Notes under the pieces: generated by a model
Told to the model about the DNA's origin: nothing
Database searches by the model: none
Seen by the model: only the letters and a program-made list of their open reading frames with translations
Assembly (NCBI GenBank): GCA_000751555.1
Contig: CCEZ01000007.1
Coordinates: forward strand, 62,001-126,000
Direction of reading: 5' to 3'
Length of the DNA: 64,000 bases
DNA from: Anaerosalibacter massiliensis
Lineage (GTDB): Bacteria > Bacillota > Clostridia > Tissierellales > Sporanaerobacteraceae
Program-made: the position numbers and the translations under genes
Part shown: positions 27,550-36,607 of the stretch, piece after piece
Position numbering within the stretch: the stretch's first letter is position 1
Layout: every line of letters starts with the position of its first letter

Positions 27550-27831
27550 TTATTCAATAACAGCTAAAACATCATTTAATTTTATTATTGTATATTCTAC
27601 ATCATCAAGTTTTACTTCTGTTCCACTATATTTAGAGAATATAACCTTATCTCCTATTTTTACTTGCTCACTTTTCTTTTCATCATTAGTTATATCTGGT
27701 CCTACAGCAACTATTTCTGCCATTTGTGGTTCTTCTTTTGCTGAGCTTGGAAGTACTATACCACTTTTAGTCTTTTCCTCAGCCTCTATCATTTTGATTA
27801 CTACTCTGTCTCCTAATGGTTTAATATTCAT
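27550..27831 (-). CDS. groES: Co-chaperonin GroES (10 kDa)
   Basis: A 93-residue co-chaperonin with the usual start MNIKPLGDRVVIKMIEAEEKT, the mobile loop KTKSGIVLPSSAKE at about residues 20-33 and the roof region. It forms the heptameric lid of GroEL. It is the first gene of the groESL operon, with AAGGAGGGC before the ATG and a CIRCE element 49 bases upstream. Confidence 0.98.
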   Translation of the reverse strand: MNIKPLGDRVVIKMIEAEEKTKSGIVLPSSAKEEPQMAEIVAVGPDITNDEKKSEQVKIGDKVIFSKYSGTEVKLDDVEYTIIKLNDVLAVIE

Positions 27832-27879
27832 ATGCTTGGCCCTCCTTATATTTAAATATTATTCTATTTCAAATTTTTA

Positions 27880-27906
27880 TTAGCACTCACAACTCCTGAG
27901 TGCTAA
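27880..27906. promoter_or_regulatory. CIRCE element (HrcA operator) of groESL
   Basis: TTAGCACTC-N9-GAGTGCTAA is a perfect match to the CIRCE consensus. HrcA binds it at normal temperature and keeps groESL repressed. hrcA itself is not in the window. Confidence 0.97.
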
Positions 27907-28113
27907 TACTTACAGTTTATATGTTACTTAATATGATTTTGTTAATCAAGTCTTAAAATTAGCCTTTTTATGGCTATAAGTCTAGTATTTAATAAATATA
28001 GTTAAATATATGATTTTTTCACTAATTATCTTTACTTTATATCTATATATCACACTATTTATTCTATACTTATTAAAGAATATACTATATGAACAAACTT
28101 TTCAATAATAAAA

Positions 28114-28147
28114 AAATAAAATCCTCACAACAACAAGGATTTTATTT
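28114..28147 (-). terminator. Terminator of the bceAB unit
   Basis: AAATAAAATCCT and AGGATTTTATTT form a perfect 12-bp stem, followed on the minus strand by a T-rich run, 26 bases after the permease stop. Confidence 0.8.
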
Positions 28148-28172
28148 TTCATTTGTATATTTATTCAATATC

Positions 28173-30119
28173 TTACTCATATCGTATTTGGCTTATATAT
28201 ATACCCCTTATTATAAGGAAATATATTATTTGAAATACTAAATATCCTACCATAACTACAACACCATTAACAAACAAGCTTCTCATTAGTAAAGTAGATA
28301 ATGATTTAAGGGCAAAGAAAGAATGTAATGTGCTGACTACAAAAGGTAAAAAGAATATGATAGCTATTTGCTTAGTTATTATTTTATTTATCTCCTTTTT
28401 CGTAGTTCCTATTTTTCTAAGGATGTTATATTCTATTCCATCATTTTTTATTTCATTAAACAACTTAAAGTATATTATACTTCCTGAAGCTATAAAAAAT
28501 AAAAATGCTATAAAGAATCCTATAAATAGGACTAAACCAAAAGATTTTTTCATTTCTTCATATGGAATAATTTTCGAGTAATATCTTAAATTCTCTCCTG
28601 TATTTAATTGTTTTTCAATTTCAATAGATGCTTTATAAGAGTCTTCCCAATCATCTAATCTTATCCCATTATATTTAACTATATTATTTTTATCTGCTTT
28701 TTCTAATGCAATTTCAAAATCCTTATCATTTAAAATTATTGCATTAAAATACCTAACATTATTTAAAGCCATAACTCCACCATGAATTTCTTTAGATAAT
28801 TTAAATTCCCTTACTTCTTCACCTATATTTAATTTTATCTCCTTCCAATCTAAAACCCCTCCATATCCTGCAAACATTGACTCTTCTTGCTCTTCATAAG
28901 GATAGTTATATACAAGTTCATTTTCCTTTACTTCTATTTCTTCTTTTCCTAAAGATTTAGCTAATTTATTATAATCTGTATTTGACAATGCAAAAAACTC
29001 TGATGTATTCCCTTCTTTTTCAACACTGTAAAGAACTACTCCTTTTACCTCATGTATTTCTTTTATTTTTAAATTATTTTTATCCAATGTATCTTTTACA
29101 TTTTTAATAATACTATCATCATTTAAAGCTTCTCCTCTTTGAGCTATAGCCATTTCCTGAGGAGTATTTATTCCTGCCATCCTAGGAATTTCTGTGTAGA
29201 ATGAATAAACAGTTTCTGTAGCTGTAAAGGTAAATGCTCCAAGTATAGCTGCTAGAAATAGTACTTTAGATGTATCTTGTAGTTTGTGTATCATCTGAGA
29301 ATAAGATACTAAATTAGATTTCTTATAAAGCATATTTTCATTTTTCAAAATTCCATTTGCTATAGCTATACTGAATTGGGTAAATATGAAATATGTCCCT
29401 ACTATAACTATAAATATTACTGGAAGCATAGCTAGTACTACACCCATTGGTGGAACAAACCAAGCTATACTATAACCTATAACAATTAAAAGTACTCCTA
29501 GTATAGATTTAAATTTAGAAAACTTAGGTATTGTCTTAGGTATTTTACTAGATTTTAATTGTTGTATTATTTCCTTATTTTTAATTTGGAAAAGCATAAT
29601 AATACTAATTATTTCAAACAATGCTAAGAAAATTATAGCAGTAAGTCCTAATGCCTTAAAAGATATATTAAATGAAAGACTAGTATTTAAAAATACTTCC
29701 ATCACCATAAAAAATAGTTTTGAAAATAAAACTCCTGTTAATATACCTGTACCTATGGATATAAAAGATATAATAGTATTTTCTATAAGTACATATTTTT
29801 TTATTTGCCTTTTAGTCATTCCATATAGTGAAAGGAGACCAAACTCTTTTCCCCTTGATTTTAAAAATATGGAAGTAGAATATCCTACAAATAATACTGA
29901 AAAGACTACTATTATTACTTGACTAGCTATAAGACCACTAGCCACACCTTGTTGAGCAGTTACACTTTCTGATATATTATTTGTATCTAATGACGGATGA
30001 AATACAAAATTAGCAAATATGAAAAATACTGTTACAGCAAAAGAATTACTTAAATAATACATTATATATCTGTGTAAATTTCCTTTAATATTATTGACAG
30101 CCATATCAGATATTTTCAT
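28173..30119 (-). CDS. bceB: BceB-type ABC transporter permease (FtsX family)
   Basis: A 648-residue permease with about ten membrane helices and the family's large extracytoplasmic domain of ~200 residues between helices seven and eight (roughly residues 300-510). The FtsX-like segments occur twice (FLKSRGKEFGLLSLYGMTKR near 80 and NILRKIGTTKKEINKI near 565). I chose ATG 30119 because GGAGGTGG precedes it; it overlaps the ATPase gene by 14 bases. With BceA it removes cell-wall-active peptides from lipid carriers and acts as flux sensor for the neighbouring kinase. Peptide specificity is unknown. Confidence 0.88.
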   Translation of the reverse strand: MKISDMAVNNIKGNLHRYIMYYLSNSFAVTVFFIFANFVFHPSLDTNNISESVTAQQGVASGLIASQVIIVVFSVLFVGYSTSIFLKSRGKEFGLLSLYGMTKRQIKKYVLIENTIISFISIGTGILTGVLFSKLFFMVMEVFLNTSLSFNISFKALGLTAIIFLALFEIISIIMLFQIKNKEIIQQLKSSKIPKTIPKFSKFKSILGVLLIVIGYSIAWFVPPMGVVLAMLPVIFIVIVGTYFIFTQFSIAIANGILKNENMLYKKSNLVSYSQMIHKLQDTSKVLFLAAILGAFTFTATETVYSFYTEIPRMAGINTPQEMAIAQRGEALNDDSIIKNVKDTLDKNNLKIKEIHEVKGVVLYSVEKEGNTSEFFALSNTDYNKLAKSLGKEEIEVKENELVYNYPYEEQEESMFAGYGGVLDWKEIKLNIGEEVREFKLSKEIHGGVMALNNVRYFNAIILNDKDFEIALEKADKNNIVKYNGIRLDDWEDSYKASIEIEKQLNTGENLRYYSKIIPYEEMKKSFGLVLFIGFFIAFLFFIASGSIIYFKLFNEIKNDGIEYNILRKIGTTKKEINKIITKQIAIIFFLPFVVSTLHSFFALKSLSTLLMRSLFVNGVVVMVGYLVFQIIYFLIIRGIYISQIRYE

Positions 30120-30873
30120 TGTATCCACCTCCAAGAAGAGATAGGGCATCTAATATTTCCTTGAAAAATACCTGTCTATTAGATTTCTTAACTATTTCAG
30201 TAAAGAACTTACCATCTTTTATCATTATTATTCTATTACAAAAACTAGCTGCAAAAGCATCATGGGTTACCATAACTATAGTCGCTTCTCTTTCCTTATT
30301 TATCTTTTCCAAGGATGACATCAAATCATAAGATGCTTTAGAATCTAAGTTTCCTGTAGGCTCATCAGCAAGTATTATTGCTGGGTTATTTATAAGAGCT
30401 CTTGCACAAGCAGTCCTTTGCTGTTGTCCTCCTGATACCTCATAGGTTCTTTTATTTAATATATCCTTTATATTCAATGTGTTGGATATATCTTCTATCC
30501 TTTTGTTAATTTCATCTTTTTTTATATTTTCTAATACTAGCGGAAGTATTATATTTTGTTTTATAGATAGTGTATCTAATAAATTAAAATCTTGAAATAT
30601 AAATCCTAAAGTATTTCTCCTAAATAATGCTAATTCATTTTCATTTAATTTATGAGGATGTTTGCCATCTATTAACACTTCTCCTGATGATGGAGAATCT
30701 ATTGTAGCTAAGATATTTAAAAGAGTGGTTTTTCCACTTCCAGATGGTCCCATAACTCCTACAAATTCTCCTTTTTCTATAGACATATTAAAACTGTCTA
30801 AAGCTTTAACTGATATACCTTTTCCCTTACTACCATATATTTTAGATAAATCTTTGGTTTCCAATACTTTCAT
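30106..30873 (-). CDS. bceA: BceA-type ABC transporter ATP-binding protein
   Basis: A 255-residue ATPase of the MacB/BceA group: Walker A GPSGSGKTT near residues 41-49, Q-loop, signature VSGGQQQRTACARAL and Walker B ILADEPTGNLDS. It energises the BceB permease. It has its own ribosome binding site (TCAGGAGG) and is separated from the upstream kinase gene by a terminator and a BceR-type operator, so bceAB is most likely a separately induced transcript. Confidence 0.93.
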   Translation of the reverse strand: MKVLETKDLSKIYGSKGKGISVKALDSFNMSIEKGEFVGVMGPSGSGKTTLLNILATIDSPSSGEVLIDGKHPHKLNENELALFRRNTLGFIFQDFNLLDTLSIKQNIILPLVLENIKKDEINKRIEDISNTLNIKDILNKRTYEVSGGQQQRTACARALINNPAIILADEPTGNLDSKASYDLMSSLEKINKEREATIVMVTHDAFAASFCNRIIMIKDGKFFTEIVKKSNRQVFFKEILDALSLLGGGYNENI

Positions 30874-30930
30874 TTCTTAACCTCCTGATATTAATTTGAT
30901 TAAATCCTTCTATAAATATTATAAAAAAAG

Positions 30931-30958
30931 AAGAGAAATCCTTGTATTGATTTCTCTT
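30931..30958 (-). terminator. Terminator between bceRS and bceAB
   Basis: AAGAGAAATC and GATTTCTCTT form a perfect 10-bp stem, followed on the minus strand by CTTTTTTTATAATA. It ends bceRS, but it also lies downstream of the BceR-type operator, so it may be in the leader of bceAB. Confidence 0.8.
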
Positions 30959-30972
30959 TCAAATTTCATATT

Positions 30973-30996
30973 ATATCTTACAGTATTGTTAGATAT
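30973..30996. promoter_or_regulatory. BceR-type operator
   Basis: Read on the minus strand the core is TAACA-ATAC-TGTAA, an exact match to the known TNACA-N4-TGTAA motif of BceR-like regulators, extended to 10-base arms with one mismatch. It lies just after the kinase stop codon and 100 bases before bceA. A TATAAT lies immediately downstream (30975-30970) and another 54 bases downstream after the hairpin. Confidence 0.75.
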
Positions 30997-31002
30997 AATA
31001 CT

Positions 31003-32067
31003 CTATAAATTATAAATACTTTTCCCATGATAAAAGACTATTTCCACTCTTGTACCTACTCCTTCTATGGACTCTATATTTATACCGTGGCCTAATCTAT
31101 CACATATATCTTTAGAAAGATAAAGGCCCATTCCTGTAGATTCTAAATAAATCCTTCCATTTTCCCCTGTAAAAAAAGGGTTGAATACTCTATCTAAATC
31201 TTGCTTAGGTATACCTACCCCTTTATCTTCAATGGAAAGTATAACTTTATCATTTTCCTCATTAATATCAATAATTATAGATTTATCTTCACTTTCCTTT
31301 ACTTTTGAATACTTTATACTATTAGATATAATCTGATTAATAATAAATTTTATCCACTTTTTATCAGTTTTAACTAGTACATCTTTATCGAAAACTATTT
31401 TAGGATAGATAGAATTTACTATAATTGCATTTTTATTTTCATTTATTACATTTCTAACAATATCTAATATATTTACTTCCTCTACTTTAAAATCCTTCTC
31501 AAAATCATTTATACGTAAGGTATATAATGCCATTTCTAAACCATTAGATAACTTTTCTATTTCTTCTTCTATACTCTTATAACTCTTTTTAGTATTTTCA
31601 TCAATAGCTTTGTCATTTTCATTTTCCAATATAAGTTTAATAACTGACATGGGTGTCTTCATTTGATGAATCCATCTATTATTGAAATTCATTTGAGTCT
31701 TATACATTTTTTTATATTTATCTAATATTAGTTTATATCTCATATAATCTTTTATTAATAGCTCTTTATATAATTTATGTTCCTTACTTCCATTATTAGG
31801 AATATTGAATATATATTCTAATTTTTCATCATTTTCTAATCCATAATTAAGAGCTTTATAAAATTTTCTTTTTCTCATATAGTCTATAGTTATTAAAAAT
31901 GCTAAAAATACAAATGATAAGATAAAAGAATAAATAATATTTGCTATTCTAAGCCTTTCACCCCTGATTATTAAATCTAACATCATAATTACTATAACTA
32001 AAGATACACTAATAATATAAAATACTATATAAAGTAATCTATCTTTTAAATAATCTTTAAAATTCAA
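31003..32067 (-). CDS. bceS: BceS-type intramembrane-sensing histidine kinase
   Basis: A 354-residue kinase. Two close helices (about residues 12-32 and 41-62) leave almost no external loop, the mark of intramembrane-sensing kinases that read transporter state. The phosphorylated His is in NNRWIHQMKTP (His134). The ATPase domain shows NQIISNSIKYSK, EDKGVGIP and GMGLYLSKD. I prefer the TTG at 32067 (AGGTG five bases upstream); a TTG at 32082 overlapping the bceR stop is also possible. It forms a pair with BceR and depends on BceAB for sensing. Confidence 0.88.
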   Translation of the reverse strand: MNFKDYLKDRLLYIVFYIISVSLVIVIMMLDLIIRGERLRIANIIYSFILSFVFLAFLITIDYMRKRKFYKALNYGLENDEKLEYIFNIPNNGSKEHKLYKELLIKDYMRYKLILDKYKKMYKTQMNFNNRWIHQMKTPMSVIKLILENENDKAIDENTKKSYKSIEEEIEKLSNGLEMALYTLRINDFEKDFKVEEVNILDIVRNVINENKNAIIVNSIYPKIVFDKDVLVKTDKKWIKFIINQIISNSIKYSKVKESEDKSIIIDINEENDKVILSIEDKGVGIPKQDLDRVFNPFFTGENGRIYLESTGMGLYLSKDICDRLGHGINIESIEGVGTRVEIVFYHGKSIYNL

Positions 32068-32075
32068 ACTATCAC

Positions 32076-32765
32076 CTACCAAGTCTTTACCATAGAATAT
32101 CCTTGTCCTCTTTTTGTCTTTATGCTGTCATATATGCCTATGTCTTCTAATCTACTTCTAAGTCTACCAATATTAACTGATAATGTATTATCATCTACAA
32201 AATTCATATCATCCCAAAGTTCATTTAAAAGGGTCTCCCTTGAAACTATGTCGTCTAGGTTTGTAATTAAAATATATAATAGTGAAAATTCCTTCTTGCT
32301 AAGTTCTATTTTATTATTTTCCCATTCAACTATATTTTGAGATTTATATAAATAAACACCATCTACTTCGTATATATCCTTTGAATCATTTTCTGCATAT
32401 TCTCCATAAGTTCTTCTAATGACACTTTTAACTTTTGCAAGTAATAAGTCAAAAGAAAAAGGTTTTATAATGTAATCATCTCCACCATTTTCTATGGCCA
32501 TGACTTGATCCATATCTGAAAATCTAGCAGAAATAAATATAATAGGTGCTTTAGATATACTTCTTATCTCCCTACACCAAAAAAACCCATCATAATTAGG
32601 TAAATTAATATCTAAAAGAACTAAATGAGGTTCCTCTTTTATAAATTCACCTTTTATATCAGAATAATCTTTTGCTATAGATACTATATAACTGTATCTT
32701 TCTAATCTATCTTTTATAAGTTTTGAAATCTTTTCATCATCTTCAATAACTAGAATCTTGTACAT
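32076..32765 (-). CDS. bceR: BceR-type response regulator (OmpR family)
   Basis: A 229-residue regulator. The receiver domain (residues 1-115) has acidic pocket EDDE, phospho-acceptor Asp in LLDINLPNYDG, and Lys in IIKPFSF. The C-terminal winged helix (about 130-229) ends LRSRLEDIGIYDSIKTKRGQGYSM, typical of OmpR/PhoB. It lies directly ahead of bceS. The operator found upstream of bceA matches the motif of this family, so bceAB is its probable target. Confidence 0.92.
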   Translation of the reverse strand: MYKILVIEDDEKISKLIKDRLERYSYIVSIAKDYSDIKGEFIKEEPHLVLLDINLPNYDGFFWCREIRSISKAPIIFISARFSDMDQVMAIENGGDDYIIKPFSFDLLLAKVKSVIRRTYGEYAENDSKDIYEVDGVYLYKSQNIVEWENNKIELSKKEFSLLYILITNLDDIVSRETLLNELWDDMNFVDDNTLSVNIGRLRSRLEDIGIYDSIKTKRGQGYSMVKTW

Positions 32766-32777
32766 TTATTTTCACCC

Positions 32778-33665
32778 TTATTTTTTCTTTTTACCAATTC
32801 CAAGTTCTCTTGCATAATAAAAAAGATATTGTTGAGCAAAGCCAGCTAAATCTTTAAACTTTTCTTCTCCATATTTTTGTATTTTGTTCATACTAGTATC
32901 TTCTTTTAAATAAAAATATTCCATAATCCTTTTGACCCATACATCAATAGGGAAAGCCTCATATTTTTCCATAGAAAATAGTAGTATACAATCAGATACT
33001 TTTGGACCAACTCCTTGAAATTTCATGAGTTCTTCTCTTGCATGAGTAGTATCTAATGTTTTTATATAGTCTAAATTTACTCCTTCATTATATACTTTTT
33101 TAGCTGCATTTGATACATATTTTGCTCTAAAACCTATTTTAGTTTCTTTTAATTCTTCTATATCAACTTTAGACAATGCTTCAGCAGTAGGAAAAGCATA
33201 ATATTCTTTTCCATTATACTCTCCTATATGTTTCCCATATCTTTTAGATAATCGTTCAATAGATGACTTTATTCTAGGAATTGCGTTATTAGCAGAAATA
33301 ATAAAAGATATAAGTATTTCAAAAGGTTCCTGATTAAGTATCCTAATTCCACTACCAAATTTAACTGCTTCTTTAAGTATTTCATCTTGTGAAAAAATCT
33401 CTTTCATCTTTCCATAGTCTCTTCCGAGATCAAAATAATCATACCATATATTATTAAATTCTTCTATATTTGTATTAGACAATATAACTTTATCGTTTTC
33501 TACTTTTACATTCAATACTCTTTCAAAAGCTACTCCTGTAAAACTACCATCTTCTTCTCTATTCCACCTAAAACATTGTCCACATTCAAATATATGTACA
33601 GGATCGAAATCTCTAATTCCCTCAATTATAACTTTATTATTATCTTCAGTTATGTTATATTCCAT
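32778..33665 (-). CDS. ogg: 8-oxoguanine DNA glycosylase/AP lyase (OGG1-like)
   Basis: A 295-residue HhH-GPD glycosylase. I chose ATG 33665 (AGGAAGGTG upstream), giving MEYNITEDN; the longer frame starts with an unrelated hydrophobic stretch. The N-terminal OGG domain includes FECGQCFRW (residues 26-34). The helix-hairpin-helix reads FQGVGPKVSDCI with the catalytic Lys222, and PIDVW carries the catalytic Asp241. It removes oxidised guanine from DNA. It is 12 bases upstream of bceR on the same strand, so it could be transcribed with bceRS, an unusual pairing that may be accidental. Confidence 0.9.
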   Translation of the reverse strand: MEYNITEDNNKVIIEGIRDFDPVHIFECGQCFRWNREEDGSFTGVAFERVLNVKVENDKVILSNTNIEEFNNIWYDYFDLGRDYGKMKEIFSQDEILKEAVKFGSGIRILNQEPFEILISFIISANNAIPRIKSSIERLSKRYGKHIGEYNGKEYYAFPTAEALSKVDIEELKETKIGFRAKYVSNAAKKVYNEGVNLDYIKTLDTTHAREELMKFQGVGPKVSDCILLFSMEKYEAFPIDVWVKRIMEYFYLKEDTSMNKIQKYGEEKFKDLAGFAQQYLFYYARELGIGKKKK

Positions 33666-33725
33666 TTCATTCACCTTCCTAATATAATAGATAATAACTA
33701 TATAATACCCTATAATAAGAAAAAT

Positions 33726-33755
33726 AAAAAGCTGATGAAAATTCATCAGCTTTTT
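33726..33755. terminator. Terminator of gdh
   Basis: AAAAAGCTGATGAA and TTCATCAGCTTTTT form a perfect 14-bp stem with T-rich flanks on both sides. It lies just after the glutamate dehydrogenase stop. Confidence 0.88.
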
Positions 33756-33765
33756 ATTTTTCTAT

Positions 33766-35031
33766 CTAATACCATCCTCTTAATTTCATTACATCTGCAA
33801 CCTTCTTAACTGAGTGCATATAAGCCGCTTGCCTCATAGTCACATCATGTTCTTCCTTAATTGCCCATATATCATTAAAAGCATTAACCATAGCAATTTC
33901 TTCTTTTTCTTTTACTTCATCTTCTTCCCAATAGTATCCATATAAGTTTTGTACCCATTCAAAATATGATACTGTAACTCCACCTGCATTAGTTAGAATA
34001 TCTGGAGTAACAGTGATTCCTCTTCTTTCAAATACTTCATCTGCATCAGTTGTAAGTGGTCCATTTGCAGCTTCACATACAAGCTTAGCATTGATCTTTT
34101 CTGCTACTTCAGCAGTAACAGCATTTTCAAGAGCTGCAGGAATCATAATATCCACTTCTAGACCCCAAAACTCATCAAGAGATATTTCTTTTCCATTTGG
34201 ATATCCTACTAAATTTCCGTGTTCTTCCATATACTTAGCCATATCATTATAGTCTAGACCATTTTCATTATATATAGCATAAGTTCCCTTTTTAGGTGCC
34301 CATTCTCCAACAGCTATAACCTTAGCACCTTGACCTTGACAATTCTTAACTGTATTAGAGCCTACATTTCCAAATCCTTGAACAGCAACTTTTGAGCCGT
34401 TCATTTCAAAACCGAGTTTTCTAGCAGCTTCTCTAGCAGTAACAGCTACACCTAATCCAGTAGCTTCATTTCTACCTTTTGAACCACCCCATTCTACTGG
34501 TTTTCCTGTTACAACACCCAGTGCATCATTACCAGCAAATTTACTATACTCATCAACCATCCATGCCATTATTTGAGCATTAGTATTTACATCTGGAGCT
34601 GGAATATCTATTTTTTCACCTAGATACTTGTGCATACCTGCTATATAACCTCTTGCAAGTCTTTCCAATTCTCCTTTAGATAGTTCTGAAGGATCTACTG
34701 TTATACCACCTTTGCCACCACCATAAGGAATACCTGTTACACAACATTTAAATGTCATCCATACTGATAGTGCTTTTACTTCAGTTGGATCTACATTTGG
34801 ATGAAATCTTACTCCACCCTTAGCTGGTCCTATAGCATCACTATGTACTGAACGATATCCTTTAAAAGTTTTTACACTGCCGTCATCCATCTTAACTGGA
34901 ATTGATATTTCTATAAATCTTTGAGGTTCTTTTAGTATCTCATATACAGATGGATCTAATCCTAATTTGTCACATGCAGCTTTAACCTGCCTTTGAGCAC
35001 TTTCTAATGGATTTAAATTTTCTTTTGCCAT
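33766..35031 (-). CDS. gdh: Glutamate dehydrogenase
   Basis: A 421-residue hexameric Glu/Leu/Phe/Val dehydrogenase. The substrate site shows PYGGGKGGITVDP (near residues 98-110) with the catalytic Lys in GPAKGGVRFHP, and the Rossmann motif VQGFGNVGSNT near 212. It converts glutamate to 2-oxoglutarate and ammonia. In amino-acid fermenters this is the main entry of glutamate into catabolism and a source of ammonia and NAD(P)H. It stands alone, with an inverted repeat over its promoter region. Confidence 0.95.
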   Translation of the reverse strand: MAKENLNPLESAQRQVKAACDKLGLDPSVYEILKEPQRFIEISIPVKMDDGSVKTFKGYRSVHSDAIGPAKGGVRFHPNVDPTEVKALSVWMTFKCCVTGIPYGGGKGGITVDPSELSKGELERLARGYIAGMHKYLGEKIDIPAPDVNTNAQIMAWMVDEYSKFAGNDALGVVTGKPVEWGGSKGRNEATGLGVAVTAREAARKLGFEMNGSKVAVQGFGNVGSNTVKNCQGQGAKVIAVGEWAPKKGTYAIYNENGLDYNDMAKYMEEHGNLVGYPNGKEISLDEFWGLEVDIMIPAALENAVTAEVAEKINAKLVCEAANGPLTTDADEVFERRGITVTPDILTNAGGVTVSYFEWVQNLYGYYWEEDEVKEKEEIAMVNAFNDIWAIKEEHDVTMRQAAYMHSVKKVADVMKLRGWY

Positions 35032-35057
35032 TTAATAACCCCCTTAAATATATAGAT

Positions 35058-35088
35058 AGTGTCAAATATAATAGTATATTTAGACACT
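35058..35088. promoter_or_regulatory. Inverted repeat in the gdh promoter region
   Basis: AGTGTCAAATATA (35058-35070) and TATATTTAGACACT (35075-35088) are complementary apart from one bulged base. It lies 27-57 bases upstream of gdh, overlapping the likely promoter. It may be an operator; the regulator is unknown. The rest of the gap to 35300 shows nothing recognisable. Confidence 0.4.
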
Positions 35089-35302
35089 CAAACATTGATA
35101 TTTAAACATTTTATATAATCTTGGCTATCTCCCCATTTTTGATATCTTTTTATTGAGAGATAAAAATAATTTATAAAGGCGAAAGAAGAGACAAACCAAA
35201 TGAAAACCCAGCTTGAAATCGTTTTCTTTTCTATTTTCAAAATAAATCTCTATTATTAATTACATTCTAACACTCATTTCCTTTAAATGCAAGATATCAA
35301 AT

Positions 35303-35337
35303 AAAAAAATGAGACAGGGATATCTGCCTCATTTTTT
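35303..35337 (-). terminator. Terminator of the acd-etfBA operon
   Basis: AAAAAATGAG and CTCATTTTTT form a stem with an inner CAG/CTG extension, directly after etfA. Confidence 0.8.
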
Positions 35338-35341
35338 ATAT

Positions 35342-36565
35342 TTATTCATTTGAAAGAGCCTTTACAGCCTCCATTATATCATCTACATTATCTAATGCTT
35401 GAATTAATTCTGGTATTACTTCATATAAATCTCCAACTATACCATAGTCAGCTACTTCAAATATTGGAGCATTTGGATCTTTGTTTATAGCTACTATACA
35501 TTTAGAATCTTGCATACCTGCTAAATGTTGAATAGCTCCTGATATACCACAAGCTACATAAAGTCCTGGTCTTACAGTTTTTCCTGTTTGACCTACTTGG
35601 TGGGATTGTTCGATCCATTGTGAATCTACTGTAGCACGGCTAGCCCCTACTACTCCACCTAATTTTTCTGCTAAATCTTCTATTAATTTGAATCCTTCTT
35701 CTCCACCTAGTCCTCTACCACCAGATACAATAATTGGAGCTTCCTCTAAGGCAACTACAGGTTTATCACTCTTAACTGTCTCTATAACCTTAGCTTTGAT
35801 ATCACTATCCTTTAATTCTGGCTTAACTACTTGAACTATACCTTCTCTATTTTCGTCAATTTTTGCTTTTTCCATAACACCAGGTCTAACTGTTGACATT
35901 TGAGGTCTATGGTTTGGACAAAGAATTGTAGCCATTAGATTTCCACCAAAAGCTGGACGTGTCATCATAAGACGTCTGTTTTCTTTATCTACATCTAATC
36001 TTGTACAGTCAGCTGTAAGTCCAGTATGAACTTTTGCTGAAAGTCTTGGACCTAAATCTCTTCCTATATTTGTAGCACCTATTAGCATTATTTCTGGCTT
36101 TCTTTCTTGGATTAAATCATAAATAACTTTAGCATATCCATCAGTTGTATAAACACCAAGAAGTTCATGATTAGCATAAATTACCTTATCTGCACCATAT
36201 TTAATTAATAAATTAGCTTCATCTTCAATATTATGTCCTAATAAAACTGCAGTAAGTTCAGTTTCTAATTCATCTGCAATTTTTCTTCCTTCTCCTAATA
36301 ATTCTCTAACTACATTAAGAGTTTTTCCTTCTCTTTGTTCTGCAAATACCCAAACTCCTCTATATTCATCTATATTTACTCCGCCTTTATTTCCTTCTTC
36401 TTTGAATATAGCCTCTACAGGACATTTGTTGATACAAGCACCACATGCTATACATTTATCAGTTATAATAGCTTTTTTATCTATCATATTAATTGCATCT
36501 GCTGGACAAACTGTAACACAAGCTCCGCAGCCAACACATTTTTCTTTTATGACTTTTATTGCCAT
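35342..36565 (-). CDS. etfA: Electron transfer flavoprotein alpha subunit with N-terminal ferredoxin domain
   Basis: A 407-residue EtfA. The first ~60 residues are an extra 2x[4Fe-4S] ferredoxin: CVGCGACVTVCP and CIACGACINKCP. The alpha domain follows, and the C-terminal FAD-binding region shows SGGRGLGGEEGF, GASRATVDSQWIEQSHQVGQTG and GISGAIQHLAGM. Ferredoxin-fused EtfA proteins occur in electron-bifurcating or -confurcating complexes such as those of caffeyl-CoA and lactate metabolism. Here it works with EtfB and the adjacent acyl-CoA dehydrogenase. Whether this complex really bifurcates cannot be told from sequence. Confidence 0.93.
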   Translation of the reverse strand: MAIKVIKEKCVGCGACVTVCPADAINMIDKKAIITDKCIACGACINKCPVEAIFKEEGNKGGVNIDEYRGVWVFAEQREGKTLNVVRELLGEGRKIADELETELTAVLLGHNIEDEANLLIKYGADKVIYANHELLGVYTTDGYAKVIYDLIQERKPEIMLIGATNIGRDLGPRLSAKVHTGLTADCTRLDVDKENRRLMMTRPAFGGNLMATILCPNHRPQMSTVRPGVMEKAKIDENREGIVQVVKPELKDSDIKAKVIETVKSDKPVVALEEAPIIVSGGRGLGGEEGFKLIEDLAEKLGGVVGASRATVDSQWIEQSHQVGQTGKTVRPGLYVACGISGAIQHLAGMQDSKCIVAINKDPNAPIFEVADYGIVGDLYEVIPELIQALDNVDDIMEAVKALSNE

Positions 36566-36607
36566 AGCTACATCCTCCTTTAATTTAAAAATTATCCGTC
36601 CTCAAGT

